Assembly (NCBI GenBank): GCA_913020495.1
Contig: CAJWBJ010000028.1
Location: 1-39,889, forward strand
DNA length: 39,889 nt
Origin: an uncultured Oleiphilus sp.
Lineage (GTDB): Bacteria; Pseudomonadota; Gammaproteobacteria; Pseudomonadales; Oleiphilaceae
Direction of reading: 5' to 3'
In this document: positions 17,708-25,794 of the stretch, piece after piece
Position numbering within the stretch: position 1 is the first letter of the stretch
Layout of the letters: each line of letters begins with the position of its first letter
Notes under the pieces: model-generated
The model's database searches: none
Told to the model about the DNA's origin: nothing
The model's input: the letters and a program-made list of their open reading frames with translations, nothing else
Translations under genes and position numbers: made by a program

Positions 17708-18853
17708 TTAATGTGATAAGTGCAATTCGTCGTTGTTTATTCTTGGGTTATCATTAATAGAGATTGCGCCTAAACCAACGGACTTAAATTGAATATAGAC
17801 CTTTTGGCCAGTTTTGATACCCAAATTGATCAGGGATTTGCGTGTAATGCGTGCTAATACTCTTTGTTTATCAATTGTTATTACTAATAATACTCGGCTT
17901 TCTTCTGTTAATTCAACTTCAGAAACCAGTCCTTCTAAATGATTTAATACACTACTTTTGACCGGTTCTAAAATACTGACAATCACATCTTTAGCAAAAA
18001 CACGAAGTGATACTTTTTGTCCTATCGAAGTATCAACTTGCCGAACCCAGACGACTTGCTTACCTAAAGATAATTCACTTAAGGAAAATTCATGATCATG
18101 CGCTATTACTTTTGCTTTTAGTAAGGAGGTGGACTGTTCTTCATGCGATAAACCTAAATCCAGGCGAGTTACCAACTCTGCGACATGTCCTTGTGCAATG
18201 ACTCGCCCTTGTTCAATTAATACCGCATGCGATGCCAGAGATTCTATTTCGAAGCGGGAGTGGCTGACAAATAAACAAGGAATATGGTGTTTTCGTGTGA
18301 AGCTTGAAACGTAACGCAATAAAGTTAATTTTCCTTGTTCGCCGAGTGAAGAAAAAGGCTCATCGAGTAATAATAATTGTGGGCGACAAACTAAGGTTCG
18401 AGCCAGTGCGACGCGTTGTTGCTGGCCACCAGAGAGTTGTTCTGGATAACGCTTTAACCATTCGCTAATACCAACTTGCTCGCACACCTCTTCCACGATT
18501 GCTTTGGTATCTGCGCTTAACTTTTTCCACTTACCGCCTAAGCCATATAAAATATTTGCTTCAACTGTTAAAGCATCAAATAGCCGGCTCTCCTGAAATA
18601 CATAACCAATTTGTCTATGTTCAGCGGAGATGAAATGTTCAGTATCTTGCCAAACAGTATCTTGAAAACGAATGGTGCCTTGCTGAGATTTCTTTAAACC
18701 TGATATTAAGCGTAGCAAGGTCGTTTTACCCTCACCAGAACTTCCATATATGGCAGTAATACCTAGATGGGATAACGATAGTTTAAAATGGTAGTTAAAT
18801 GGTTTTCCTGCATGGGCTTGTAATACGCTACCTGAGAATTCTAGTTCAAGCAT
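17708..18853 (-). CDS. modC: Molybdate ABC transporter ATP-binding protein ModC
   Basis: ModC is the ATPase of the molybdate importer. The 381 residues have Walker A YGSSGEGKTT (36-45), the Q loop in YVFQESRLF, signature LSGGQQQRVALARTL, Walker B LLLLDEPFSSL and the switch VSHSRFE. The C-terminal third has the paired TOBE-type molybdate-binding region (VSLRVFAKDVIVSILEPVKS onward), which separates ModC from other importer ATPases. The ATG lies three bases after the modB stop. Confidence 0.93.
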   Translation of the reverse strand: MLELEFSGSVLQAHAGKPFNYHFKLSLSHLGITAIYGSSGEGKTTLLRLISGLKKSQQGTIRFQDTVWQDTEHFISAEHRQIGYVFQESRLFDALTVEANILYGLGGKWKKLSADTKAIVEEVCEQVGISEWLKRYPEQLSGGQQQRVALARTLVCRPQLLLLDEPFSSLGEQGKLTLLRYVSSFTRKHHIPCLFVSHSRFEIESLASHAVLIEQGRVIAQGHVAELVTRLDLGLSHEEQSTSLLKAKVIAHDHEFSLSELSLGKQVVWVRQVDTSIGQKVSLRVFAKDVIVSILEPVKSSVLNHLEGLVSEVELTEESRVLLVITIDKQRVLARITRKSLINLGIKTGQKVYIQFKSVGLGAISINDNPRINNDELHLSH

Positions 18854-18856
18854 AAT

Positions 18857-19573
18857 TTACGTCTCTCCTGTCGAAATTGAGGGCTTAGGAGTTTTTTTCC
18901 GCAATAAGGTGCCGCGATTAAGGCTGTAAACAATAATTAACATTGCCATAGAAAAGAATACTAATGTGGCTGCTAAGCGATGAGCGGCATCGTAATCGAG
19001 TGATTCTACGTAATCATATAAAACGAGAGATAGTACTTGGGTTTCTCCTGGAATATTGCCGCCAATCATTAACACTACTCCAAATTCACCGACGGTATGA
19101 GCAAAACCAAGTACCGAAGCTAACAAGAAACTATTACGTGTACTTGGGATGACAATACTAGTGAATCGGCGCCAGCTAGAAGCGCCTAAAACCTCGGCAC
19201 ATTCCATTGAGGCCTTATCAATTTTCTCAAAAGCCAGCTGTAAGGGTTGAACCACAAAGGGTAGCGAATAAATCATTGAGGCGATGACCAAACCCGTAAA
19301 ACTAAAGGCTAGCTGATGTCCGGTTAAAGCGTACCAGGTTTGGCCAAGCATGCTATTTGGGGCCAACATGATAAGTAAGTAAAAACCTAAAACGGTGGGG
19401 GGCAGGACAAGTGGTAAGGCGACAACCGACTCGAGTAAGGCCCGCCATGGGCTATCCCAGCGGGATAACAGCCAGGCTATAGGTGTTGATATTAAGAGTA
19501 GTAATACCGTAGTTACCAAGGCTAGTTTAAAGGTTAGGCTAAGCGCCAGAATGTCTGTAGGGGAGAGAAACAA
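18857..19573 (-). CDS. modB: Molybdate ABC transporter permease ModB
   Basis: ModB is the channel subunit of the molybdate importer. The 238 residues span the membrane five or six times. They include the family run LPLVLPPTVLGFYLLIML and the coupling-loop motif ASSWRRFTSIVIPSTRNS, and HTVGEFGVVLMIGGNIPG follows. The start appears to be TTG: no in-frame ATG or GTG lies between the upstream stop and the conserved N-terminus, and an aagg stretch lies about ten bases before it. The gap to modA is 83 bases. Confidence 0.93.
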   Translation of the reverse strand: MFLSPTDILALSLTFKLALVTTVLLLLISTPIAWLLSRWDSPWRALLESVVALPLVLPPTVLGFYLLIMLAPNSMLGQTWYALTGHQLAFSFTGLVIASMIYSLPFVVQPLQLAFEKIDKASMECAEVLGASSWRRFTSIVIPSTRNSFLLASVLGFAHTVGEFGVVLMIGGNIPGETQVLSLVLYDYVESLDYDAAHRLAATLVFFSMAMLIIVYSLNRGTLLRKKTPKPSISTGET

Positions 19574-19656
19574 AATCGTTAGCCTTAATGTGTGTCTACC
19601 AGATTAGGTTTAATCGTATCAATTCAATGAGCGTGATGCACGATCGCAACGCTTGG

Positions 19657-20457
19657 TTATTCCGTTGTGCTCTTCGGAATCAAATACCCAAAAGATTTTA
19701 TCAAGCTCTGTGCTTTAGGGGCAGCTAAAAATAATATGTATTGCGATGCCAAATTCTGGTTCTTTTGTCGCTTAAGCTGCACTGCGACTTGGTTTATTTC
19801 TGGGTAGTTGTTGACTGGAGGCAGCCAATAGCTGTTTTCTGACACTTTTGAATGTTGCTCCCAGGTTTTTATTTGTGAATAGGCCACCCAGGCCAACGTA
19901 ACAGAGCCCGAAGCGGCATATTGGAAAGAAGTAGCTATATTGTGAGCAAGAATACGAGAGCTGTCTCTTGGCTTCCATAAACCAGATTGCTCCATTAACG
20001 CCTTACTTGCAGCACCGTAAGGTGCAAGTTTTGGGTTCGCTAATACGTAAGGCTTTGGGTAGGTGCTCAGTATCGTAATATCAAAAGGCTTATTGGCGGT
20101 TGGCTGCCATAAAACAATTTGGCCCTGAGCATAAGTAAGGCGATTAGATTTTTTCGCAAGGCCTAACTCAATCAACGTATCTGGACGCAGCTCATCAGCA
20201 GAAAGGAAGACATCATAAGGTGCACCATTTTTTATCTGTGCGAATAAAGTGCCCGATGAACCTGAAGAATTGATAATTTTGAGTTTTGAATGTGGATTTT
20301 TTAATAAATACTGAGTTTCAAAAAGTGTAGTCAATGCCTTCTGTGCTTTTTTAAAGTTAGAGGCGACAGCAATGTGAAGTTGCTCGCCAGCAAGTACATG
20401 GGGAGTGTAAATTGGTAAAAGAAGAAGTGCATATAAAAACAAAAAATGGGGCTTCAT
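19657..20457 (-). CDS. modA: Molybdate ABC transporter substrate-binding protein ModA
   Basis: ModA captures molybdate in the periplasm and passes it to ModB. The 266 residues start with a signal peptide with likely cleavage after HVLA, giving GEQLHIAVASNFKKA. The ligand-site runs INSSGSSGTLFAQIKNGAPY and DVFLSADELRPDTLIELGLA are typical, as is the APYGAASKALM segment. It leads modA-modB-modC. I looked upstream for a ModE-type palindrome or a molybdenum-cofactor riboswitch and could not make out either. Confidence 0.92.
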   Translation of the reverse strand: MKPHFLFLYALLLLPIYTPHVLAGEQLHIAVASNFKKAQKALTTLFETQYLLKNPHSKLKIINSSGSSGTLFAQIKNGAPYDVFLSADELRPDTLIELGLAKKSNRLTYAQGQIVLWQPTANKPFDITILSTYPKPYVLANPKLAPYGAASKALMEQSGLWKPRDSSRILAHNIATSFQYAASGSVTLAWVAYSQIKTWEQHSKVSENSYWLPPVNNYPEINQVAVQLKRQKNQNLASQYILFLAAPKAQSLIKSFGYLIPKSTTE

Positions 20458-20650
20458 TTATCAATGCTCTGATATGAAAGAATAGTTAAATGTATTGCGG
20501 ATATATTCTACCAGCATCTTGGTACTTAACACTAAGCTATATAAATGTCAGAACGTGGCCATATTTAACATGCCGATAAAACTGTTTTTTTGTAATACTT
20601 CCTAGCTTATAGCAGTAACAATAATAAAGAAAAAATACTGGGGAATAATA

Positions 20651-22252
20651 ATGAATAGCATGTTAAAACACTTTCGTACACTAACGATTGCCGCTGTTAT
20701 TGGAAGTTCTGCTAATCTGATGGCTGATTCAATTGATACGTTCAATCATAGTTGGGTGGGGCAAGCATTAGATTTACAGCGAGGGCTTGATAATAATTCA
20801 CCGATTATAAATAACAATATACTAGGCACACATAATACCTATAATTCAGAGGTATACACTGCGTGTAATTTTTCTGTTGGCTGCCGTTATCTGGATCCGC
20901 AACAAAAATACTCTATTAAAGACCAATTGCGAATGGGGGCTCGATTTATTGAACTTGATGTACATTGGACCACTAAGATGGAAGGCATCTTTTCGTATCC
21001 GAAACGTTTGCTGTTGTGCCATGGTGTTTGCAGTATCAATGACAAATATGCCACTGAAGGATTTGATGAAATAAAAAGCTGGCTAAATGATAGTGCCAAT
21101 GCGAATGAAGTGATTATTCTCTACATTGAGGATGATTCCGAAAACCATCACAGTGATTTGTATAACCAGCTAAATAGCCGATTTGGTTCTAAAATTTATG
21201 CCAGCGGTGGGTGCGGCAATATTCCCGATGCATTAACCAAAGCCGATGTCTTAGCTGCAGGGAAGCAAGTAATTTTATGGAAAGATGGCGGTTGTTCTGG
21301 CAATGCCAATATGGCGGGAACCGCTTTTACAGGTTTAGGAAACGTAGGCCGAATCTGGGAAGATGGCACAACGCTAGGCACTATTTCAGAGTTCTTTACT
21401 GGCGGTATTGATAGTATTTCTGCAAGTGAAGTATCCGATGCTTTTAAAACAGGAGGCAATATTGTCAATTTGGATGACATGGTGATGAATGATGGCCGAA
21501 TTGAAGCCGCAGTTTGGAGTTGGAATACCAACGAGCCCAATGACTATAACAGTGATGAAGATTGCGCCACACAAACTAGCAGCGGTCGTTGGAATGACAC
21601 TAACTGTAACAATAATTATTCCTACGCTTGTGAAGACAGTAGTGGCAATTGGAGTGTGCCATATAACACAACTGGCTCATGGGTAAATGGAAGTGATGCA
21701 TGTGCTGATTTAGGTGGTAGTTATAACTTTAGTGTGCCAACTAACAGTCAGGCAAACCAAGCACTTAAAGATGCCAAAGAAGCTTCGGGTTATAGTTCTG
21801 TCTGGATTAATTATGATGACATAAGTATTGAAGGTAATTGGGCAGGAGTGCAGTTAAATGCTTATTCAGAGTTACAAGATAAACGAGTCGGTTTGTGCAT
21901 GAACCTATGGGGTGGCAATGCTCAAAATGGTGCAGATGTTCGCCTCCATAATTGTTCAGGTACCAGCAATGAACGCTGGTGGTATGAGGCATCAACCGGT
22001 TTAATACGTAGCGAGTTAAACCCTGCTTACTGTCTGGATATGATGGGGGGCGATTTATCAAATGGTGGTAATGTTCAAGTCTGGAGTTGTATTGCAGGGC
22101 ATCAAAATATGACTTGGGATGTTATGGGCGATACGATTCGTCCACGCGCTAACCATAATTTAGCGATTGATGCTTATGGCACCAGTAGTGGTGACAATAT
22201 TGGTTTATGGTCGGTACATGGTGGTAGCAACCAGTCCTGGACAGTTAATTAG
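20651..22252 (+). CDS. Secreted PI-PLC X-domain phosphodiesterase with C-type-lectin-like and ricin-B lectin regions
   Basis: This secreted 533-residue protein has three parts. A signal peptide ends near MADS (about 25). Residues 50-280 form a PLC-type X domain with H61-N62-T-Y, E101-L-D103, H124 and E160. This is the His-Asn / Glu-x-Asp / His / Glu pattern that binds Ca2+ and does catalysis in eukaryotic PI-PLC, so cleavage of a phosphoinositide or glycerophospho-head group is likely. Residues 285-330 carry the C-type lectin features NEPN (294-297), EDC, W314-N-D and YACE. Residues 331-398 look like the first half of such a domain (W344, C351, VWINYDD). Residues 411-533 hold three ricin-B repeats ending in W-type motifs, the last SNQSW. 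A gggga ribosome site precedes the ATG. It stands alone between modA and a diguanylate cyclase. Confidence 0.88.
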   Translation: MNSMLKHFRTLTIAAVIGSSANLMADSIDTFNHSWVGQALDLQRGLDNNSPIINNNILGTHNTYNSEVYTACNFSVGCRYLDPQQKYSIKDQLRMGARFIELDVHWTTKMEGIFSYPKRLLLCHGVCSINDKYATEGFDEIKSWLNDSANANEVIILYIEDDSENHHSDLYNQLNSRFGSKIYASGGCGNIPDALTKADVLAAGKQVILWKDGGCSGNANMAGTAFTGLGNVGRIWEDGTTLGTISEFFTGGIDSISASEVSDAFKTGGNIVNLDDMVMNDGRIEAAVWSWNTNEPNDYNSDEDCATQTSSGRWNDTNCNNNYSYACEDSSGNWSVPYNTTGSWVNGSDACADLGGSYNFSVPTNSQANQALKDAKEASGYSSVWINYDDISIEGNWAGVQLNAYSELQDKRVGLCMNLWGGNAQNGADVRLHNCSGTSNERWWYEASTGLIRSELNPAYCLDMMGGDLSNGGNVQVWSCIAGHQNMTWDVMGDTIRPRANHNLAIDAYGTSSGDNIGLWSVHGGSNQSWTVN

Positions 22253-22265
22253 TTAAATATTAATC

Positions 22266-22307
22266 ATAGAGCGATGGCAGTCCAAGCCCTTACTGCCATC
22301 GCTCTAT
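22266..22307. terminator. Perfect 16-bp inverted repeat between convergent genes
   Basis: Arms of 16 bases, centred on gagcgatggcag and ctgccatcgctc, flank a ten-base loop. The right arm and the last loop base overlap the final codons and stop of the diguanylate cyclase gene. The repeat lies 14 bases after the stop of the lectin-phospholipase gene. No long T-run follows on either strand, so it may be a weak bidirectional terminator or an mRNA 3'-end stabiliser. Confidence 0.55.
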
Positions 22308-23996
22308 TCTATTACGACCATTCTTCTTGGCTTCATAAAGCGCCTTGTCAGCACGCTCAAATAAACTGCCGCTATCTAAATCGTCATCAAATGCTGCCAT
22401 ACCAAAAGACATGGTGATTTGAATATTCTCATCTCTGAAGTGAAACGGTAAACGACAAATCATTTCACGTGTCTTTTCAATGACCTGCGTAGCTATATCT
22501 AAGTTTGTTTCCGGCAAAATTATAACGAATTCTTCGCCGCCATAACGAGCAACAAAATCGGTTTTACGTATACGGTTCTGAACTTCTTTGGCCATGATTT
22601 GTAGAACTTTATCACCCGAAAGGTGGCCGTAATCGTCATTAATTTTTTTAAAAAAATCAATATCTGCAACAACTAATGTCGCGGGTTGCTTGTATCGTTT
22701 CCAGCGCTCAAGTTCCAGTTCTAAACGCTCATCATAAGCTTCACGATTGGGTAATTTAGTGAGTGAGTCACTTAAGGCCTTTCCTCGTTCCTCTTTGAGA
22801 CGCTGACGAATGAATAGCGCCTCTTGTTCCATGGATTCGATACGTGCTTGTAAAGCGATGACTTCTGCTTCTTTATTATTTTCGTGTTGCTCTGTGTCAC
22901 TGGTATGGTGATCAACAGCCGTTGATATGTTGTCTAAATGGCCGGTAATTGATTTTTTCAAATCTTCAATATCATTGGTATTTGTTACTTGTAACGACAT
23001 ATCGTTAATATGGTTGCGTACCACTTGGTCAAACTCAACATTCTGACCATACCATTGTTGATCTGACTTTCGACTTTCCTCGATATAATTTTGTACTTTG
23101 ATGAGACGCTCATCCAACAACATTAAAAATGATTCAAATTCGCGCTGCCCTTTACCAATAACTGAAATAATTAAGCTGGCCACATCATCTAAGGTTGGCC
23201 CTAGTTCATACCAAACTAATTCACCTTCAACCTGGTCGCGTAACTTGGCGACGTCACGATTGGCGCTTTCTGGAAATGTCAGTTGATCGAGAAGGTTATT
23301 TAAGGTGCCTTTAATATGTCGTGCAATAGATGAAAAGCCTGGTGCTAGCTCAGTTGAATCACTTTTTTCTTCAGGTGTTTCAAGTTCTAGGTCTTGTTGT
23401 TCTACTAACGTATCAGGTGACTCGGGCTCAACGGATTTAGATGTCTCTCCAGTTGAACTTCCACCCATAAGGCGGCTAAGAAAACTGGTGTCTTTGTTTT
23501 CTGGTGAAACAATATCTTTTAATACTTCTGCCTGGATGGTGGCATATTCAGATAAAATTCCCGGATAATCCTGAAAACCGCTCATGCTCTTTGATATGGA
23601 TTTTGATAACTTTCGTAAGGCGCTTTTCTGTTTTCGAGGGATCTTTAAAGATTGAAGCTGTTCGATTAACAAGCCCATCACAGCCACGATTTTTTCTACA
23701 TTTTGCTGCTTAGACTCATCAGACTGAAGAATCATTTTATCAATGCGTTTCAGTCGTTTTTCTAGATCATTATTTTCAGGGGTGGCGGTACGAATTGCTG
23801 TTCGTAAACTAGCGAGTTCTTTGTCAAGTTCTGAACTAACATTCTCTGCTGCAAGACTGACTCTAATTAGGATTCGTTGTAATAAAGCGGCGTAATCCTC
23901 TGCAAACTTTCGTTGTTCGTCAAAGGATTCTCCTTGTTCAAAATATTTGTCTTTCCAGCGTTCCAGTTCTTTATTTATCTCTGAGCTTGAGTTCAT
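22290..23996 (-). CDS. Diguanylate cyclase with N-terminal coiled-coil region
   Basis: This 568-residue protein probably makes cyclic di-GMP. The C-terminal GGDEF domain (about 405-568) has DIDFFKKINDDYGHLSGDKV, the active-site GGEEF at 486-490 and an intact RxxD inhibitory site (RKTD, 477-480). The first 400 residues are soluble, charged and strongly helical, with no membrane segment, signal peptide or PAS/GAF motif that I can see. The N-terminal run RILIRVSLAAENVSSELDKE recalls the polar diguanylate cyclase DgcP of Pseudomonas, but this is from memory. A ggaga ribosome site precedes the ATG. It lies 78 bases after the DUF484 gene, so it may be co-transcribed with it. Confidence 0.9.
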   Translation of the reverse strand: MNSSSEINKELERWKDKYFEQGESFDEQRKFAEDYAALLQRILIRVSLAAENVSSELDKELASLRTAIRTATPENNDLEKRLKRIDKMILQSDESKQQNVEKIVAVMGLLIEQLQSLKIPRKQKSALRKLSKSISKSMSGFQDYPGILSEYATIQAEVLKDIVSPENKDTSFLSRLMGGSSTGETSKSVEPESPDTLVEQQDLELETPEEKSDSTELAPGFSSIARHIKGTLNNLLDQLTFPESANRDVAKLRDQVEGELVWYELGPTLDDVASLIISVIGKGQREFESFLMLLDERLIKVQNYIEESRKSDQQWYGQNVEFDQVVRNHINDMSLQVTNTNDIEDLKKSITGHLDNISTAVDHHTSDTEQHENNKEAEVIALQARIESMEQEALFIRQRLKEERGKALSDSLTKLPNREAYDERLELELERWKRYKQPATLVVADIDFFKKINDDYGHLSGDKVLQIMAKEVQNRIRKTDFVARYGGEEFVIILPETNLDIATQVIEKTREMICRLPFHFRDENIQITMSFGMAAFDDDLDSGSLFERADKALYEAKKNGRNRIERWQ

Positions 23997-24074
23997 AAAC
24001 TCTCCTGCCTTTGATTCGAGTATAGTGCCCCAAACCTGAAAGATAGATACTTTGGTAGGTTCCCCTTACTTTTT

Positions 24075-24815
24075 TTATTCTAGTAAAGAAGGAACCTCGT
24101 CTGTTATTTTTTGGCTTCGGGCATTCACGAGTAGGTTTGGTAAAATACGACTCATAAAATCACTGATATAAGATAAAAATAGTGAACCCATATCGCTGTC
24201 AAAATGTTCAGCATCCCGACTACCTAAACAAAAAATGCCTAAGAGCTCGCCGTTTCTAATTGGAATTACGGCAGCAGAGCCCACATTTTCGTCAACGGAT
24301 GGAAATAAACAAGCCATCTTTTCTTTTTCAAAAGCACCACAAATCGCTTGTGCGCTTTCTAACAAATCGCCTAGTTGCTCTTTGGCATTTTTTAAGTTTA
24401 GTACATTTATGTCGGAAACCGGATAATCGGTTTGCTCACCAAAGACTAAAATGCTACTAAAGTCGATATTTGTATCATTTTGGAAGGCTTCATTAACGAC
24501 AATTTCTATCTCATCTAAACTTTTAATTTCTAGCAAATTGAGTAATAAACGCTTACTTTTCTCAAAATGAGCATCATTCTCACGAGCGACAGTAATGAGC
24601 TCATTTAGCTTATGCTTTAACTCGTCTCTATGTTCTCTAAAAACTTGTACTTGTCGTTCGCCCAAGGAAATTGCAGCACCGCTTTTATGAGGAATTTTTA
24701 ACTCATTTAATAAGTGTTCATGATGGGTAAAAAAATCAGGGTTGGCACTTAAATAGGCAACGACTTGTTCTTCGCTGATTGGGTTTTGTTCAGAAGATAC
24801 TACTTGTTCAGTCAT
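24075..24815 (-). CDS. DUF484 (GAF-like) family protein
   Basis: This 246-residue soluble protein belongs to the DUF484 family, whose fold resembles GAF domains and whose function is unknown. The N-terminal helix region (ISEEQVVAYLSANPDFFTHH, residues 13-32, and LGERQVQVFREHRDELKHKL) and the C-terminal sensor-like half (VIPIRNGELLGIFCLGSRD, HFDSDMGSLFLSYI) are the family hallmarks. It follows dapF by 66 bases. In many gamma-proteobacteria the order is dapF-DUF484-xerC. Here a diguanylate cyclase occupies the place where xerC would be expected. Confidence 0.88.
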   Translation of the reverse strand: MTEQVVSSEQNPISEEQVVAYLSANPDFFTHHEHLLNELKIPHKSGAAISLGERQVQVFREHRDELKHKLNELITVARENDAHFEKSKRLLLNLLEIKSLDEIEIVVNEAFQNDTNIDFSSILVFGEQTDYPVSDINVLNLKNAKEQLGDLLESAQAICGAFEKEKMACLFPSVDENVGSAAVIPIRNGELLGIFCLGSRDAEHFDSDMGSLFLSYISDFMSRILPNLLVNARSQKITDEVPSLLE

Positions 24816-24881
24816 TTTTTTGCCGCTTAGCTTAATAGTTATTAGATGATGTATGCGTATTGATACTATTTAAAATTAAAT

Positions 24882-25712
24882 TCAAATTCGGATTTTACCT
24901 TCAAAGACACTGACAGCCGGGCCTTCCATAAAAAGCGGAGTTCCTGAACCCTGCCATTCAATTTTAAGGTTTCCACCTGTAAGTTTCACCTCAACAGGGC
25001 TTTCAAGTAGCCCACGGTCTATACCAGCTGCAACAGCTGCACAAGCTCCCGTTCCACAAGCCATTGTTTCGCCCACACCCCGCTCAAACACGCGGAGCTT
25101 AATAAATCGCTTATGTACAACTTCCATAAAACCAACATTTACTTTTTCAGGAAATTGGTGGTGTGTTTCAACAAGTGGCCCGTGTACATCAACCAATGCA
25201 TTCTTTACATCATCGACCATGATAACTGCGTGAGGGTTACCCATTGAAACAGCTGATAGTTGAATCTCTTCTTGGTCGACCTTAATAGAATAAACGCTAC
25301 TGCTCGTCTCCGCCAGAAATGGAATCTCTTTTGGTTCAAATACTGGTTCGCCCATATTAACTAAGACACGACTGTCTTCATTAATATTGAGTTCTATATC
25401 CCCTTTTATTGTTTCGACTTGAATACAGTTTTTGTTAGTGAGCTTTTTCTCTTTTACAAATACTGCAAAACAACGTGCACCATTGCCACACTGTTCTACT
25501 TCAGAACCATCTGCATTAAAAATCCGGTAACGAAAATCGACACTTGGCTTACTGGGAGGTTCAACTAATAAAAGTTGGTCAAAGCCAATACCTAGGTGGC
25601 GGTCAGCTAAACGACGAATTTGCTCTGGACGCAGGTGTGCATGATGGCTGATCATATCCACCACCATAAAATCATTACCGAGTCCGTGCATTTTAGTGAA
25701 GTTCACAACCAT
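24882..25712 (-). CDS. dapF: Diaminopimelate epimerase
   Basis: DapF converts LL- to meso-diaminopimelate for lysine and peptidoglycan synthesis. The 276 residues begin [15 protein letters not shown] and carry the two catalytic cysteines, Cys75 in EQCGNGARC and Cys219 in [22 protein letters not shown] and [12 protein letters not shown] are conserved. The ATG overlaps the stop of a nine-codon upstream ORF (TAATG), which has a far better ribosome site than dapF itself. It lies between lysA and DUF484. Confidence 0.96.
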   Translation of the reverse strand: MVVNFTKMHGLGNDFMVVDMISHHAHLRPEQIRRLADRHLGIGFDQLLLVEPPSKPSVDFRYRIFNADGSEVEQCGNGARCFAVFVKEKKLTNKNCIQVETIKGDIELNINEDSRVLVNMGEPVFEPKEIPFLAETSSSVYSIKVDQEEIQLSAVSMGNPHAVIMVDDVKNALVDVHGPLVETHHQFPEKVNVGFMEVVHKRFIKLRVFERGVGETMACGTGACAAVAAGIDRGLLESPVEVKLTGGNLKIEWQGSGTPLFMEGPAVSVFEGKIRI

Positions 25713-25741
25713 TAGTGGTGAACCTCAAAGACAGCGTTCAT
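25712..25741 (-). CDS. Candidate nine-codon leader ORF coupled to dapF
   Basis: On the minus strand an ATG with a strong ribosome site (ggaagag, about five bases upstream) opens a nine-codon frame, MNAVFEVHH. Its TAA shares a base with the dapF ATG. The layout is typical of translational coupling. The peptide itself shows no run of one amino acid that would suggest attenuation. It is too short to judge by composition. Confidence 0.4.
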   Translation of the reverse strand: MNAVFEVHH

Positions 25742-25794
25742 TATATTCTCTTCCAAAACTTTTTAGTATTTAGCTTAGCAGACTTAATGGCTAA

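Noticed and set aside
20458-20650. Possible ModE site or molybdenum-cofactor riboswitch before modA
   Set aside because: I could not find the palindromic ModE pattern or the conserved riboswitch core by eye in this 193-base gap.
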